Source: Adenophora triphylla var. japonica (taxonomy: Eukaryota; Streptophyta; Magnoliopsida; Asterales; Campanulaceae). Taken from it: 64,000 bases of DNA. Location of the stretch: contig JAFEMH010000737.1 in the NCBI GenBank assembly GCA_022495995.1, positions 265,501-329,500 on the forward strand, in the 5' to 3' direction. Positions 10,516 to 22,352 of the stretch are shown here, piece by piece. Each line of letters opens with the position of its first letter. The first letter of the stretch is position 1. Below the pieces are notes generated by a model. That model was not told the DNA's origin, searched no databases, and saw only the letters and a list, made by a program, of their open reading frames with translations. The position numbers and the translations under genes were made by a program.

Positions 10516-11950
10516 TGTTGTACATGGTTTTATTTTAATTTTTTTGGTAACTGACGGCCACTTTGTTTGTTAATGCAGGTTCATGGGGTTTGTAAAGGAT
10601 AGGATGGGATGGGATGGGATGGGATGAGTTCAAGTTTATTGTTTTGACTAAAAAATATTACCCTGGTGTTGGTTAAAATAAAATTGTGGAAAAATACTAT
10701 CTTGGCTGTATGAATTTTTCCTGCTGTTTGAGAACGGAGGAAGAGGGTGATTAATTTTCATGCATTTATTCCTACCCGGCCGAGATTTATTTGGACAATT
10801 AGGCTTGGAATTAATGATCCTATTTTTTTTTCTCTTTAAAATGACTAATTTACTTCTTTGGGTTTGTGTTTTCACCGAGGAGATTAAGGGGTAAAGGAGT
10901 TATTTCATTTTGATTGATACCAAAATTTCCTCCAACATCACTCCTCTCCAACTTCCTTCGGGCATACTTGAAGATTTAATTAGACTCATTTTGAATTGAA
11001 TATCATCAATGATTAATAATTTCACTTTTCAATAATAAAAATGTATATTTTTTATGTTTGAATTTGATTTTTTCTTCATATATGACATCCTTTGTGTTCT
11101 CTCCATTATTGAGGGCATTTAATTTCCCTTTTATCTTTCGAGGGTTTTGTGTGTTATTTTTTTTTTTTACTATTAAATCTTTGCTTGCTTTTCTCAATCT
11201 ACTAGGTTGGGGAGGATGAAGAATTTGTTTTCGATTTGATTGCTTCTTCTCCCGACAACAACAGTGCATCAAATATACGTGTATTTGAAACAAAACGCAG
11301 TTTATAGTGCCAAGATCTCCATTTTTTTTTAATCTTTTGATATTTGGTTGACGATTTACCGTTCATCCGGATACTCAATTCTTTGTGTGTACTTAGCACA
11401 AAATAGTTTTTGGAAAATGAGTTTTTAAATACCGATTTGGAGTAGTGTCCAAATTATATTTGGATAGATATTGTTATTTGCAAGTTATTCTTCGATTGAG
11501 AGATGTTGGAAGATTGAAAATGTTCACCCTATTTATATTTGGAGGAAAAAATTGGCAACTTTGGATTCTTGAAGATGAAGCATCGAAAAATCATCGATTC
11601 GCTAATAAATGTAAACCCGTTTGTAAATAATTGATCACAAGTAATGAATTTTTCTTTCTGTGTAAAAAAATAAATAAATTGAATGGACATCATATCATTC
11701 CTTGCATTGAAGAGAGAGATTGTCATTTTATTGAAAACGATGTCGGTTAGTATGATTTTAAAGCACTTGATCTCTTTGTAAAAACAATTATCAACTTAAG
11801 TACTATATTGTTTCAAAGTAAAATACAGTAACTAACTTTTTTTTAAATTAATTTTATTTTTATAAAAAATAAAAATTAAATTTTGAATCAATAATGATGG
11901 CTAAATATCGTCACAAATTACAATAAGGAATGCTGAAAAGGGAAAGAAAG
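10516..11950. other. AT-rich intergenic DNA upstream of the SHOU4-like gene, with a GGGAT repeat
   Basis: No gene. A short (GGGAT)n array of about six units lies at 10598-10626. The rest is AT-rich with poly-T runs and leads into a purine-rich leader starting near 11945 (GAAAGAAAGAAAG). The promoter of the downstream gene should lie in the last few hundred bases, but no clear TATA box stands out. Confidence 0.4.
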
Positions 11951-11959
11951 AAAGAAAGA

Positions 11960-13258
11960 AAAGAGTAGAAGTTGTCGGAGGGAGACACAGAAGAAGAAGA
12001 AGAACTGAAAGAGATCGAAGAAGAACTTGTTCATTTCTACTCATCAGGTAACCCTCCCTTTGATTTCCTTTCTGTTTTAATTCCGATTGCTACTCTTCAA
12101 TCTCCAAACCCTACTTCTCAGATTTTCCCCCTTCCTCTTTCAACAACTACCCTCCTAGGTCACTCTTTAAACCTCTCTCCATTCATCTCGCTTGACCATT
12201 GCCCTGAAAATGATTGATTTCTCTCCCATTCTCAAATTCTTTACTTCTACTATAATTTAATGACACACTTTCTGAACTTCTAGTTTTCCAAAGGGTTTAG
12301 GGTTGGAAAGGAAAGTGGGATTGTCCCTTTTGGCTCAGGTGGAGAAGTCCAAGATTAGCAGTGGAATTTGCCTCTTTAACTTAGATCATGAAAAAGGTTG
12401 TTATACACTAATAATTTGTAACTGAGTGGCAAACGATAAACAACACCCCTCCATTTGTGTCGGCGGAAGAGGTGAGAAATAAGTTATGATTGGGGTTTGA
12501 TTTGTAGCTCACTCTATTATCTGTAAAATCAACAATATTTGTTACGTGGGCACCTAATGAAGACTTGTCTAGAGGTCACAAGTAAAGATATGGAGAACAA
12601 GCGATTAAATGGAGATCTGGTTAAAGAGAGAAACACGTGGAGAAGATTAACACTTACATTTGACCAATTGTTGTTTGGGTTTTTTAGTTACCGCAAAAGC
12701 AAACAGTGACACATAATTTTCAATTTTAATTTTTACGTAACAAAGCAATAAAAAGAAGTGAAGGGGAGCCTAGGCGCACTGGTTGAGGGGTTGCCGTGTG
12801 ACCTTGAGGTAACGGGTTCGAGTCCTAGAAGAAGTCTCTTGCATTTATGTCATCAAGGTTTGCCTACATTTCACCCTTGTGGTGGGGACCCTTCACCGGA
12901 CCCTCGTTGTGCACCGGGCTTCCTTTCTTAAAAGCAATATAAAGAAGTAAACCCTCCTTTTGGCATGCTCGCTCTTCTACCTTTCCTTCCTCTGCGAGCA
13001 TAGCATTATTTTTGGTACGAGGGGTTTAAAATGTCCATAACGATAATCTTCACTTTATTATAAATTGGGATGTAATTTGATGCCTGGCTCATAACATTGA
13101 ATATTTGTACCTCAGCCCCTTATATTATTGCTAATAACAGACAATCCACGGTTTATCTTTGATTCACTGTTCTGTTTTCATCAGGGGTCAATTAATTTAT
13201 TTCTTTAAAAGCTGCATTTACTCAGTGCTTGCTGTCTGGCGAAATTCTTGAGAATCTG
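11960..13258 (+). other. 5'UTR of the SHOU4-like gene with a 1.1 kb leader intron
   Basis: A purine-rich exon (GAAGAAGAAGAAG) ends at 12047 with TCATCAG followed by GTAACC. A pyrimidine-rich acceptor TGTTTTCATCAG ends at 13184, so the predicted leader intron is 12048-13184. A SINE sits inside it. The second leader exon runs 13185-13258 to the ATG. Confidence 0.6.
12763..12933 (+). mobile_element. Au/TS-type tRNA-derived SINE
   Basis: The A-box-like start (GAGCCTAGGCGCACTGG) and B box (GGGTTCGAGTCC), followed by TCTCTTGCA, CCCTTGTGGT and GTGCACCGGGCTTCC, are the order seen in the plant Au/TS SINE family. An 18-bp imperfect target duplication, GCAATAAAAAGAAGT-type, flanks it at 12745-12762 and 12934-12951. 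It lies in sense orientation in the leader intron. Confidence 0.85.
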
Positions 13259-16200
13259 ATGGGTTCCAGATTCCCATCTCATCAGCTCAGCAGTGGCTTG
13301 TATGTGTCAGGCCGGCCTGAGCAGCCAAAAGAAAGGGCTCCAACAATGAGTTCGTCAGCCGTGGTTTATACTGGTGGTGACATCAAGAAGTCGGGAGAGC
13401 TAGGGAAGATGTTTGATATCCCAACAGATGGCTCCAAATCTAGGAAATCTGGATCTTTCACTGGTGCGGCTTCACATTCAGGACCAATTATGCCTAATGC
13501 CGCTGCTAGATCTAGCTACTCCACATCCGGTCCTGTATCTTCGTCTGGGATTAGTTCAGCATCCATGAAGAAGTCAAACTCTGGACCGCTGAATAAACAT
13601 GGGGAGCCTCTGAAAAAGTCATCCGGCCCTCAATCTGGTGGAGTTACACCAGGTACCCGTCAAAATTCGGGTCCTATGGCACCTGTTCTCCCTGCAACAG
13701 GCCTCATTACATCTGGTCCCATCTCTTCTGGCCCTTTGAATTCTTCTGGGGCCCCACGTAAGGTTTCTGGTCCTTTGGACTCAAAGGGTTCTATGAAGCT
13801 ACATGGTCATTCAATTTCTAACAATCAAGCTGTAACAACACTTGCCCAAGAGGACGACTATTCCTTTACTAGGAACTTTCCAAAGATAGTCACGTGGTTA
13901 ATAATTCTGCTATTTTTGATGGGGTTCATTGCTGGCGGTTTTATTCTTGGATCAGTTCACAATGCTATCCTCTTGATTGTCATTGTGGTCCTTTTCGGTA
14001 TTGTTGCTGCGTTGTTCACTTGGAACACTTGCTGGGGAAGAAGTGCTATCATTGGTTTTATAGCTCGTTATCCAGACGCTGAGCTCAGAACAGCAAAAGA
14101 TGGGCAATATGTAAAGGTCTCCGGGGTATGTAACTTTCTTCATAATTCTGTGACACACACACATGCATAAATATTATTTATCTATTAATGTTCATATGTT
14201 TCTGTGTGTGTGCGCGCATATATGTATAGAAAAAAGGTTTGCATTGAGGGATAATGTGATTGAACTCATTAACCAAATGTTTTAGGACCATCTTATCTTT
14301 CCAGTGTATATAAAACAGAGGATTATCCCTTTCTATAGTTATCTAGATGGCAATCTATAACAGGAGCTTTTATCTCTCCCAAATTATAATCTAATCTTTC
14401 CCCCGCAATAAGCCGCAATGTCAATGTGTTTTGACCTCTTCCCTCAAGCCACTTGTTGTTTTCCTCCGTACCATACAAGAGGGTCGCCCTGCTATGCAGT
14501 TAGTGTTATCCTAGAAGATAATCCTGTTTTTAATGATCTACCTCGTAAATACCTACTGAATTGGATAAAAATCTAACTTGGCAATATCATTCTACAGTGT
14601 ACTTAGTTGATGACGGTATACGTATAAAATTATGGGATTCCAAATTTGGTATATTTTGTCAATAGACAGGAGTATAATATAGTCCCTCCCAAAAAAAAAG
14701 AAAGAACAAAAAAAAAAGAACAAAACTAGTCATAGTCCGTCCCAAAATAAGAGAATCATACTTTCCTTTTGATGATTTGATCTTATTTTGAAGAAAGAAT
14801 CAAATTTCCAACTTTAAGTTAGTATTTTTTTTTAAGGTTTTGTTCTATTTCTTTCAAAAATGTTATTTCTCTTAAGTGTCATTAAAAAAAGACGTGATTG
14901 CAATGTAGTTTGTTGGAAATATATAGAAGTAGAATACTGATTTATCAAATGTGGCTCTTTTTTGATGGGTACATAGTTGTTAAAGGCGAAAGGGCGGGCG
15001 AGAGGTTCCTAGGAAAGGCGAAAGACGAGCCGGTTGAAAGGCGAGCAAGACGGTAAAATAGAACAAAAAATAATACATATATAACAAATATTAAACAAAG
15101 CTTAACAAGAATTTTGCATTAAATAAACGTCACAATTCCACATGTAATAGCAACTTAACGCAACTAAAACCCCAAAAGTGAGAAATCTAAGACAAAATAT
15201 ATATTTGATGTTCAAAACATCAAACAAGTAGTCGTAAAATCATGAAAATAAATTTTAAAGCATGTTAGAAAAGAGAATAATACATGAAATTAAGGTAATA
15301 TATAATTTCCAACGTATAATTCCATACCTAGAAACTTAGTTTAACATTACGTATACGCTTATTATGCCTTTTGGCAAAGGCGGACGCGTCACGCCTCTCG
15401 CCGTAACCAAGAAAGGTATCCTTGGCCAAAAAGGCGCACAACAGCCCACCAACCCCTAAAGGCGCCAGAAAGGCGAGGCGGGCGAGGAAGGCGCTAGCCT
15501 TTCACAACTACGGATGGGTAGGGAGTATACTTTTTATTTGGAAGGTAGGAGTATCATATACATATCTTGGACTTGGTTAAAGTATCTCTGTTCAAATGAT
15601 ATGTGCATGTGGTTGACACTGGGAACAACTCTTTGTTCTGTGGACCAGATTGTTTTATCCACCCGTCTCTGTTTCTGATGGCATTTTCAGCTGAAAGTTT
15701 TATTAACTGCACTTCAGTCTACCTTGATCTTGATGAGTAGAAATTCCCATCTAGTCCTGCCATGGGGGATATCATGTATGGCTCAACTCTTTTTAGACTT
15801 TTTGTTTTCATCTGAACTCACTAGAGCCCACTAGACAAGTTGTCATTCACACTACATGTCCCTTAATCTTCTAAAGCCTCACAGCTGCAGAGGTCATCAC
15901 TATCTACTTCTGGAATATGTTCCGTTGACGCTCTTTGCTTCCTTCATTCTTAACCCTGAAGTTTACTCCTAACACACAAGTTATTCAAGGCTCAAATCGA
16001 TATTATTATTGAACTGCAAGTAAATCATGTAATAATATTTTGTATACTCCACCCTTGCCAACTACGACCCACAGTGATGTCGAATCAGACCTGGATTCAA
16101 TCTGTTGGGAATTGTTGGGATTGAAGCCAAACCGTGAAGAAAGGAGTTGAAACCGCACATTGCAGTCGAATTGTAATAGATAAATGTGTTGTCACGTACC

Positions 16201-19200
16201 CTTTAAATAAATGAGAAATCAATTTTTCATATGTTTAAACTGAAGATAAGTATGTTGTCTCGTATCCTTTAAATAGCTAAAAATAAAATTTTCTCGTTGA
16301 TGACCCATTTTCTCGATTGTTTAATGATAACGATGAATTTGTTGTCAAATAACCTTAGAAATAACATAGATAAACTGTTTTCACGGTTGTGTGATTGCAT
16401 ATGTCTTTTAAACATTTGAGAAATCAATATTTCAGCTGTTTAAAGCTAAATATTTAGTTAATAAATTGCATTGTTATATACCCTTTTTAAACAATAGATA
16501 ACCCAATTACTGAGATATCAATTTCTCAGTTTTTTCACACCTTCCAGCTTAAAATTGAGACATCTATTTCTCATTTTTTTTTCACACCTTCCCGCTTAAA
16601 ACCTTAGACATCCTTCTAGCTTAAAACCGAGACATCCATTTCTCAGTTTTCACATCTCCATCTTAAAATTGAGACATCCATTTCTCAAATTTTTACACCT
16701 TCCCAGTTGGCCTGCTTGGTACCCACTAATCAACATCAGAAGTCCAATAACAAACGATGTAGAAGTTGGTTCAGGACAACAACAACAAACACCAGGCAAA
16801 AAAACAGAATGACTAACAACGCAATGAACAAGAATGCAGCCTCCTCAAACCACAAATGTGCTAAGCAAAGATGCCTTCAAAATCCAAGATTTAGCCTCTG
16901 AAGGATTGAAGCACTTTCCCTTATGAACACTACAACAACTCAAACCTCTCTTTCTGAGACCGAGTGAATATTTAGCAACAACTCAACTTATTAACAGTTT
17001 GGTTTATTGCTTCAGTAGTATTTTGAAGGAAAATAATCTGGTCGCCAGATTTCGACAAAGTGAATGAATGTTATTTTGCCTGTCAATTGAAATAAAAAAA
17101 ACTCTTCGAGTTATGGGCGAATGATCAACTTCCAGATTTGTGCACGTTTTGGCAACAAAATTGATACACCAATTGGTACATGAACTTTACGGAATAATGA
17201 TCAACTTCCAGATTTGTGCTACACCAATTGGTACATGAACCTTACAGAATAATGATTTTCTTCCATGCTAGATATCCTGATGATGCACACATTAATTACT
17301 CTCTACTGGACAAAATACTTTTTCCCCATCATGAGCTACTGAATTGAGAAAAAATTAGTAAATTGCTAAAGCCACACAAACAGGAAATAATATCTCCTCT
17401 TGTAGACAAAGAAGAAGAAAGTCAGCAAGCAAATCCAGCGCTATTGAAGAAGTTGGGGAGAGAGATAACGTGTGTTTGCTATGAGTTGGGAAGGTGGAGT
17501 AGTTTTGACATTTAGATTTATTATAAAGAGGGATAGGGACTCTACGAGGGTTTTAATTTCAATCCAGGGATCCTAAGGTAAAAATTGAATGTGATGTTTT
17601 TATTGGTAAATTTCACCCTATCTCGGGGACTTATTGGTAAAAATCCCTTGATCAAATTAGTTGTCGCTAATTTTATTAGCCAGAGAATCTGTGAGATCAA
17701 CAAAAAGAGCCAAAGACAGTGGTGGGTCTTGGGGTGCCCTTAGGGGCATTCCATGGATGGCCTAGGAGATGTCTAGGATTTATTTGAGTGAGGGTGTGTT
17801 CATGATTCAGAAACTATGTTTATTGTTGTAAATATGAGCGAATATTGTAACGCCATAGATAGATTAGTGATATTAGTTGATAATCTGGCTTGGTACTGCC
17901 CCGGATGTAGTCGTTGTTGCAATGAGGTTAATAAATCGTGTGTTTTTTTGTTTTTTGCTTTCATATTATTCATGGGCATGGTTGTTGTGTCCATTATCAA
18001 GTTGTATGGGCAAGAACTGCACTGATATACCACAATACCACAAGACAATCTAGTGTTGTCTTCTGCCTGGAAACAAGCGTTAGAAGGTACTTGTTGGTCT
18101 GTGAATGAAATGCGTTCGTAATATAGTTCCAAGAAAGATTCTCAAGCTCTTTGATAAAATGGCAATTTTGAATTCGACCAAACTAATCATCTGTTCCTTG
18201 ATCCTTTTCCTATCACCTGCAAGTCGGAGAAATTTTCCATTGACATGTCTATGAAGTTACCTATGGAAGTGCCTGCAACCATGGGTTAGTGGGACATATC
18301 TTTTTCATAGTTAAAAGAGTCACTTTCCATACTTATGAGTACGCTGATGAATTTCCTTGGAAAGATGGATTTCACAACCCTTAATTGATTTATGCCATTT
18401 TGATGGTTTTGCTGACAATCATTGCATATAGATCTTGTGGGAAAAAGCCGTTTCTTTAGCTTCTCTTTGGGTATTTGCTAATGGTGCTTTAAAGGCCTAT
18501 CACTTAGTGGGCAAAAATCATATTTTCATCACTGAACTATAGCATTTTTCAAATTGTACTCATTGAACTTTTACATTTTTCAAAATGTGCTCGCTCTATC
18601 AACAAATTCGCTTAAAATTTAACGAAATTTAGCCACATGACCTCATATGACTAATTTTGTTAAATACGAAATATGATAATAAATGGTTTATTGGGGCAAT
18701 TAATTTGTAATATTTCTTCTATGATGCTCGGACTCGGGTACGGATGCGAGTGTCGGATCCTCCAAAATTTTAAGATTTTACACCAAATTTAGTGTAAAAT
18801 AGCCACACCCATACCCACACCCACACCCATGTCCTATCCTCTGGACACGGGTACTTTGGCAAAAGTGAAGAGTCTGAGCATCACAGTATTTCTTATAAAC
18901 TATGTGCTAATGCCATTTTACATTATTTCTTATAAACTATGTGCTAATGCCATTTTACATTAAAAAAAATTGTACTCTTCATCATACATGTAACAATGTT
19001 AACATATTGGTTGAAAACTTAACGAACATTATTCACGTTAAGTCATATGACTAAATTTCTTTAGATTTTTAGCGAATATGTTAACGGAGTGAGCACATTT
19101 TTAAATTGTGAAAGTTTAGTGAGAACATTTTGAAAAATAATAGTTCAATGAGAACATTTTGAAAAAAGCTAAAGTTTTGCGAAGAAAATATGGTTTTTGC

Positions 19201-21271
19201 CCACTTGGTGATTTGAAGAGGGATTGGGGTGCTGCTATAGTATAATATGTTTTTTTTTTTTTGAATTTCTTCTCGTAGGTGATGGACGTCTTGTCCATCT
19301 GTTTTGTAATTTGTTGAGTTTTATAATATAATTTCCTTTTTCTATCAAAAATAATATTTTGTTTCCAATAGTTGAAGTTTTCAAATAAGTCCAATAGTTC
19401 CAAAATGAATATCTAGCCTACCCTTGGTGTCTTGGTTCTTCCATGTGATTGAAACATTATAACATACTGAACTGTACACATAACTAGTGGAACCAAGTCA
19501 TGGTCTTTAACTTGTGTGGTTAGGGTGTAAGTTGAATCGGCTAGTTGGATACCCAACTCGATTCGAAAGACCTTCAAGTTTGACGGGTTATTTTGCTTGA
19601 TTTGCTATTCTGGTTTACTTAGAACCGTGCTACCTGCAAAAGTCCACTCAGTATTTGTCTACCCACTTTACCCGACTCATAACTGTTTGAATATTTAATG
19701 TAATTATGGTATGCTGTCAGATCTATAAACTTTTAGTAATTTTAAATAAATGATATGTGTATATAGCGTGCACGCATATGTTTTGAATTTTCTATGGTTT
19801 GACATTAAGATAGATAATTGGAAAACCTAATTTTTCATAATCTCATTTAAAGGAAAAGGGATACAAAAGGATTAGGATATCCAACTTGACTCAAGAAAAT
19901 CAATTTCTGTATATCTTGGGTCTCTGTAAATTCTCACAACAGCATTCAACTTAAAAAGGACTTCAAAACCCAACATAATCCAATCTGTCTGGAGAAAATT
20001 GATTCGAGTTTGAGTGAAACACACTTATCTTGCCAAAACCGAGTTCAGTGGAAGGTTTATGTGATCTACTTGATTCGATTAACTTTCACTTGGAGTGCGA
20101 GTCATTTTTACAAAGCTCGACCTACTTTACATGTTACGGCTCTATGCATAGTGCAATCTTTGGAGTTATGATTTAATGTGTATTTCCTAATGTTATATCT
20201 GATAAAGATCTTTTTGTCATCCTCCTGAAAAATAAAGCTGTGGTTACTGCTTACATGTGCTAAAAAGTTTAGTTGTGGTTGTCTGTGAAGGTTGTGACCT
20301 GTGGAAATGTTCCCCTTGAGTCATCCTTCCAGAAGGTTCCAAGATGCGTCTATACATCTACGAGCCTGTACGAGTACCGAGGATGGGAATCAAAAGCTGC
20401 TAATGCTACTCACCGTCGATTTACTTGGGGTATTAGATCAGCAGAAGTAAGTAGCGGTTACTATAGTTTCCCATTCTGATAAACTGTTACTCCATCCATC
20501 CCAATGGATGAGGTGTATTTTTCTTTTTTGTCTGTCCAATTGAAGATAACATTTCCTTTTAAGAAAACTAATTTATGATAAATATTCTCGTGGCTCGTTT
20601 GAATTGCAATGAGATTTAAGTAACTTAGAAAATTACTATATTTCCAACATTTTTTTTAATTTGTGTCTTTAGCCATAAATCTAAATCATGTTAAATTTGT
20701 GGTACACGAGATTTTTTTGTTTCCTTTTTGGAGCTTGTCGGTTTCACAAGGTTGACTGCTTGTTTATGTTTGTTGGCAGAGACATGTGGTTGACTTCTAC
20801 ATATCTGATTTCCAGTCTGGATTAAGGGCACTGGTTAAGACAGGGTATGGTGCTAGGGTGATACCATACGTGGAAGAATCTGTTGTTGTTGATGTGAATC
20901 CATTAGATAAGGAGTTATCTTCTGACTTTGTCAGGTGGTTGGCCGAAAGAAACCTTTCAAGTGATGATCGCGTAATGCGATTAAAAGAAGGGTACATAAT
21001 CTCTACTATACCACATCTGGAAACTGTATTTTATGCAATTCATCTGTCCTAAAAAAATAGTTCCGTTTGTTTTTGTAGGTATATAAAGGAAGGAAGTACG
21101 GTGAGTGTGATGGGAGTTGTGCAGAGGAATGAAAATGTGCTTATGATAGTGCCTCCACCAGATCCATTCACCACAGGTTGCCAATGGTCCAAAGCCATCC
21201 TGCCAGCTACCCTTGAGGGTATCGTTTTGAGATGTGAAGATGCATTGAAAACTGATGTTATACCCGTCTAA
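13259..21271 (+). CDS. SHOU4: SHOU4/SHOU4-like membrane protein (formerly annotated ubiquitin-protease C19-related)
   Basis: Four coding exons: 13259-14125, 20291-20446, 20780-20991 and 21079-21271; phases join correctly to give 475 residues, close to the ~470 of the Arabidopsis proteins as I recall them. The start MGSRFPSHQLSSGLYVSGR is the conserved family N terminus; ten further in-frame codons upstream (13229) lack an ATG-supported match. Residues ~35-205 are Ser/Gly/Pro-rich with repeated SGP motifs (NSGPLNKHGEPLKKSSGP). Two membrane segments follow at about 210-230 and 235-255. The C-terminal half (VVTCGNVPLESSFQ, HVVDFYISDFQSGLRALVK, EGSTVSVMGVV, ending VIPV) is the conserved cytosolic domain. 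In Arabidopsis SHOU4 proteins restrain delivery of cellulose synthase to the plasma membrane. Intron 1 is 6165 bp and full of MITEs. All four exons look intact. Confidence 0.92.
14972..15512. mobile_element. hAT-like MITE, second member of the GC-rich-end family
   Basis: It starts CATAGTTGTTAAAGGCG and ends CCTTTCACAACTACG, with the perfect 8-bp duplication GATGGGTA at 14964-14971 and 15513-15520. Compared with 4653-5626 it is reversed and shorter, but shares the GGCGAGG/CCGCCT ends and an inner CAAAAGTGAGAA phrase. It lies in intron 1 of the SHOU4-like gene. Confidence 0.85.
15521..18500 (+). other. Intron 1 sequence with degenerate tandem repeats
   Basis: No gene. 16520-16710 holds about four degenerate ~50-bp units, each with GAGACATCCATTTCTCA and CACACCTTCCC. 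17128-17256 has a tandem copy of the block CAACTTCCAGATTTGTGC and ACACCAATTGGTACATGAAC. 17800-18132 is open in two frames but resembles no family I know, and I do not treat it as a gene. Confidence 0.45.
18719..18886. mobile_element. Small hAT-type MITE nested in another MITE
   Basis: The termini CTATGATGCTCGGACTC and GAGTCTGAGCATCACAG are inverted. The 8-bp duplication TATTTCTT lies at 18711-18718 and 18887-18894. Inside is a (CACACCCA)n-like C-rich run flanked by GACTCGGGTA / GGACACGGGTA. At 168 bp it has no coding potential. Confidence 0.8.
18887..18961. repeat. Tandem duplication of ~37 bp
   Basis: TATTTCTTATAAACTATG with GTGCTAATGCCATTTTACAT occurs twice in direct tandem, right beside the nested MITE target duplication. 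It probably arose by slippage after that insertion. Confidence 0.7.
19211..20290 (+). other. Remaining intron 1 of the SHOU4-like gene
   Basis: Nothing recognisable. AT-rich intronic DNA that ends in the acceptor TCTGTGAAG before exon 2 at 20291. Confidence 0.4.
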
Positions 21272-21837
21272 TGTAAAACCATGCAGCAGCTCCAATGGAT
21301 ATATTGGTCTTTTTGGACTTGAGTGTTTTTTTTTTTTTTTTAGTAGATAGCAGTAGTGTTGGTGTTGGGTGATGGATGGATGAGAAGTACAATGCAAGGG
21401 GTGAAATTTGTGAAGAAGGCGAGGGGTAAATTTGGGTTGTGAATAGGGGTTTTTAAGGTGGGTGGGGGAGTCCTTATTATTTTATTTTTTATTTTATAAT
21501 ATGGAATATTATATAATAGTTTTTGAGGTCTTTTGTAATGGTGAATGGTTTGGTTTGAGTAAACGTTGCTGAACAAACAGGATGCGAGTGTTTGTTGAAA
21601 AAGGATGGAAAAACTGATGTGTTTGTGTTTTTGTAATTGCCCTGTTTGTTTTTTTTTTCTTTCTTTCTTATAACATACTGTTTGATTTGAGGTCCCTCCC
21701 ATAATCTAAGGGCTCATGAGGCAGCCTTCCAGTTTAGGGCTCATGAACCACCCTTCTAGAGTCATACTTCTGTCAGACACCAAATTAGTAATTGGCTCCA
21801 ACAGGAAGAATTACAACACTTTTCACCATATTTAATA

Positions 21838-22224
21838 CTCCTCGTTCCATTCGAAAACGTACAAATTTTCATTTTGGTTGTCTCATTCAATAGGCACACA
21901 TCCATAATGGAAACCTTTTAACACTTTTTTATTCGTGAAAACCTTTTTAACACTTTTTTATTCATGAGATCTACTTGTAATACTCAAAATAACTATCCAA
22001 TTACTATTTCCAATACTCAAAATAATTGTAATACTCAAAATAACTATCCAATTACTATTTCCAATACTCAAAATAACTATCCAATTACTATTTCCAATAC
22101 TCAAAATAACTATCCAATTGTAATACCTCACTTTTTATACTCAGAATACTTAATCCATTATACACTTTCTTAATTCTCTTGAAATACCATTTTTTTACCT
22201 TTTTTGGGATGGGAAGGAGGGAGC
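21838..22224. mobile_element. Stowaway-like MITE upstream of the kelch gene
   Basis: The left end CTCCTCGTTCCATTCGAAAA and right end GGGATGGGAAGGAGGGAG are inverted, flanked by TA. It contains a 33-bp minisatellite (21979-22120) and ends only ~130 bp before the kelch start codon, so it forms much of the proximal promoter. Confidence 0.65.
21979..22120. repeat. 33-bp minisatellite, about 4.3 units
   Basis: The unit AATACTCAAAATAACTATCC plus AATTACTATTTCC repeats head to tail, with one unit shortened to AATACTCAAAATAATTGT. Such an expansion inside a MITE in a promoter is likely to vary between individuals. Confidence 0.85.
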
Positions 22225-22352
22225 TTAGATGTGTAAGAATCAACAAATGCCTAAATATAAGTACTGAGGGGATAAAAAAATAAAACAAGAAGAAGAGAAA
22301 AATAAAAGTCATCTTCATTCATCCGGCGGCTGCTGTGAATGATAGATAATAG

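Larger units (their letters stand above)
18501..19210. mobile_element. MITE with CACTTAGTGGGCAAAAA ends, holding a second MITE
   Basis: The left end CACTTAGTGGGCAAAAATCA matches the inverse of the right end TGGTTTTTGCCCACTTGGTG. Inverted similarity continues for ~150 bp inwards (CATTTTTCAAAATGTGCTC; GTCATATGACTAAATT). No clear target duplication was found. The centre is interrupted by 18719-18886. Confidence 0.7.

Noticed and set aside
17800..18132. Open frames on both strands in SHOU4 intron 1
   Set aside because: Opposing frames of similar length, no recognisable motif, inside an intron.
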